Assembly: GCA_026692825.1 (NCBI GenBank)
Contig: JAPLOC010000448.1
Span: 1-7,416 of the forward strand
From: Planctomycetota bacterium
GTDB taxonomy: Bacteria; Planctomycetota; Planctomycetia; Planctomycetales; Planctomycetaceae
Direction: 5' to 3'
Length of the DNA stretch: 7,416 nucleotides
Shown here: piece after piece, positions 6,409 to 7,416 of the stretch
How positions within the stretch are numbered: the stretch's first letter is position 1
Layout of the letters: each line of letters opens with the position of its first letter
The notes under the pieces: generated by a model
What the model saw: the letters and a program-made list of their open reading frames with translations, nothing else
The model's database searches: none
Told to the model about the DNA's origin: nothing
Made by a program: the position numbers and the translations under genes

Positions 6409-7416
6409 ACGATTAGACCAAGGGGGAACCCAAAATTGGCGACTAGAGCTTGGGCAAATCTCGCGCAGACGAATCTGCCGCTGGGCCTCGGCGGGGGTGG
6501 TATTCGCCGCGAACAGCGCGGGATTCTTGTTTTCCTGCCACTCCCAACCCATGGCGGTCGAGAGTTCCAGCTCGGCGATATAGGCCCAGGGAGTTCCCGG
6601 ATGTTCATCCATCACGCGCTTGAGGTAGGTCACCGCCCGCTTTTCATCCTTCTTGATCGCCGCCCCGGCGTTGATCGCCTTCGAGGGAGTGATTCGCCAT
6701 TCATTACTGTCCTTCTTCTGGAAGGGACGCGGAGTCCCTTTCATTTCCGCCAACATCTGGTTGTAACCATCAGACCGGACCCGCATCGCCAGGGCTCTTC
6801 CAATCGCCAGGTCATAGGCGGCCCGCCAACGCGGCTCGGCCAACTTCTCGCGATCTTTCTCGCCGCTTGCCAGCGCGTCCGCGACCCGGTTGATTTTGAA
6901 AATCAACTCCGCAGCCGGCTTTTGCGATTCGGTGATCGTCTCACGCAGAACATTGTCGTTGTATGCGGGGAAATCGAGTCGCGGGAGTGGAATGTTCTCG
7001 ATCTTCGTCGCTTTCGCTGCCGTCACCAGAGAGTTCTTCGCCTTGTTCGCCACCAGACTCTTCTGGTAGTCGACAATCGGGCGGTAGTCAGGGGGATAAT
7101 TCCGCATGACCGCCGGGCTGAACTTGACGTTGGAGTCTTCCTGCGCCACGTAATACAGCCCTCCCGTCTCTTTACAGAGCCGGGTCAGTGCGTACGGCCC
7201 GTAGCCCGACGAGAGCTGCCCCAGATTCACCGGGCGATTGCCCCACAATCCAATGTTCAACGATTCGGGGAGAACCGTTTCCGGACCGGCGTCGTAATCC
7301 AGTTGCAGCTTTTCACCGTCTTCCATCGTCCAATCCATCGTCGCCTTTTCGCGACCAAACGGAGCGACGTTCCCCACCACGTACACCCGAATCCCCGCCC
7401 GTCGACAGACGACCAG
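6406..7416 (-). CDS. vWA-type protein, paralogue of the downstream gene, 5' part outside the window
   Basis: The last 336 residues of a protein that enters from the right edge; the frame is open to the edge, so no start is in view. The visible part begins with a strand GIRVYVVGN, which aligns with APVYILGR at the end of the vWA domain of the next gene, so the metal-binding site itself lies outside the window. Further matching blocks follow in the same order: GPETVLPESL with GPETPYPEAL, GYGPYALTRLCKETGGLYYV with FSPYELARLAKESGGVYFL, PRWRAAYDLA with TRWRANFDLA, and HPGTPWAYIAELEL with HPNTPWSARAQYEL. The two are therefore tandem paralogues that have diverged strongly in between. The C-terminal half looks helical with a TPR-like repeat. 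The pair is likely co-transcribed, with only 13 bases between them. Function inferred from the paralogue only. Confidence 0.85.
   Translation of the reverse strand: MVVCRRAGIRVYVVGNVAPFGREKATMDWTMEDGEKLQLDYDAGPETVLPESLNIGLWGNRPVNLGQLSSGYGPYALTRLCKETGGLYYVAQEDSNVKFSPAVMRNYPPDYRPIVDYQKSLVANKAKNSLVTAAKATKIENIPLPRLDFPAYNDNVLRETITESQKPAAELIFKINRVADALASGEKDREKLAEPRWRAAYDLAIGRALAMRVRSDGYNQMLAEMKGTPRPFQKKDSNEWRITPSKAINAGAAIKKDEKRAVTYLKRVMDEHPGTPWAYIAELELSTAMGWEWQENKNPALFAANTTPAEAQRQIRLREICPSSSRQFWVPPWSNR

Noticed and set aside
6393..6608. N-terminal extension of the vWA gene to an upstream ATG at 6608
   Set aside because: It would overlap the paralogue's conserved C-terminal coding sequence by about 200 bases, and the extra residues look random before the clean membrane anchor that starts at 6392.

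Overview
The window reads as a piece of a planctomycete chromosome (order Planctomycetales is my best guess). The reasons are an FHA protein with a Pro/Gly/Tyr-rich tail, a zinc-binding anti-sigma partner of an ECF-type sigma factor, large membrane-anchored von Willebrand factor A (vWA) proteins in tandem, weak or absent Shine-Dalgarno sites, and moderately high GC. This assignment is inference from gene style; there is no rRNA or marker gene here. No tRNA, rRNA, CRISPR array, insertion sequence or phage gene was seen.

Layout from left to right. Positions 1-1504, minus strand: a membrane sensor histidine kinase whose C-terminal end runs off the left edge; its extracytoplasmic part carries a CxxCH haem-c motif. 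Positions 1505-1761: a divergent promoter region. Positions 1762-4369, plus strand: FHA protein, a 73-residue protein of unknown function, an ECF sigma factor, and an anti-sigma factor whose start overlaps the sigma stop by 14 bases. Positions 4370-4493: a short convergent gap with a palindrome and a 19-base tandem repeat. Positions 4494-7416, minus strand: two related vWA-type genes 13 bases apart, the upstream one cut by the right edge.

The theme is signal sensing and surface or envelope function. The kinase would sense a redox or haem-ligand signal outside the membrane. The sigma/anti-sigma pair is a classic envelope-to-transcription relay. The FHA protein would bind phosphothreonine on a partner made by a Ser/Thr kinase not present here. 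The vWA pair are membrane-anchored metal-dependent binding proteins.

The observation most worth a second look is the sigma factor: its conserved region 2 appears to lack roughly 30 residues (region 2.1 and its surroundings) in a clean in-frame gap, while the -10-recognition segment, region 4 and the coupled anti-sigma gene are intact. I see no clearly new multi-gene system; the rest is plausible but fairly ordinary planctomycete accessory regulation.
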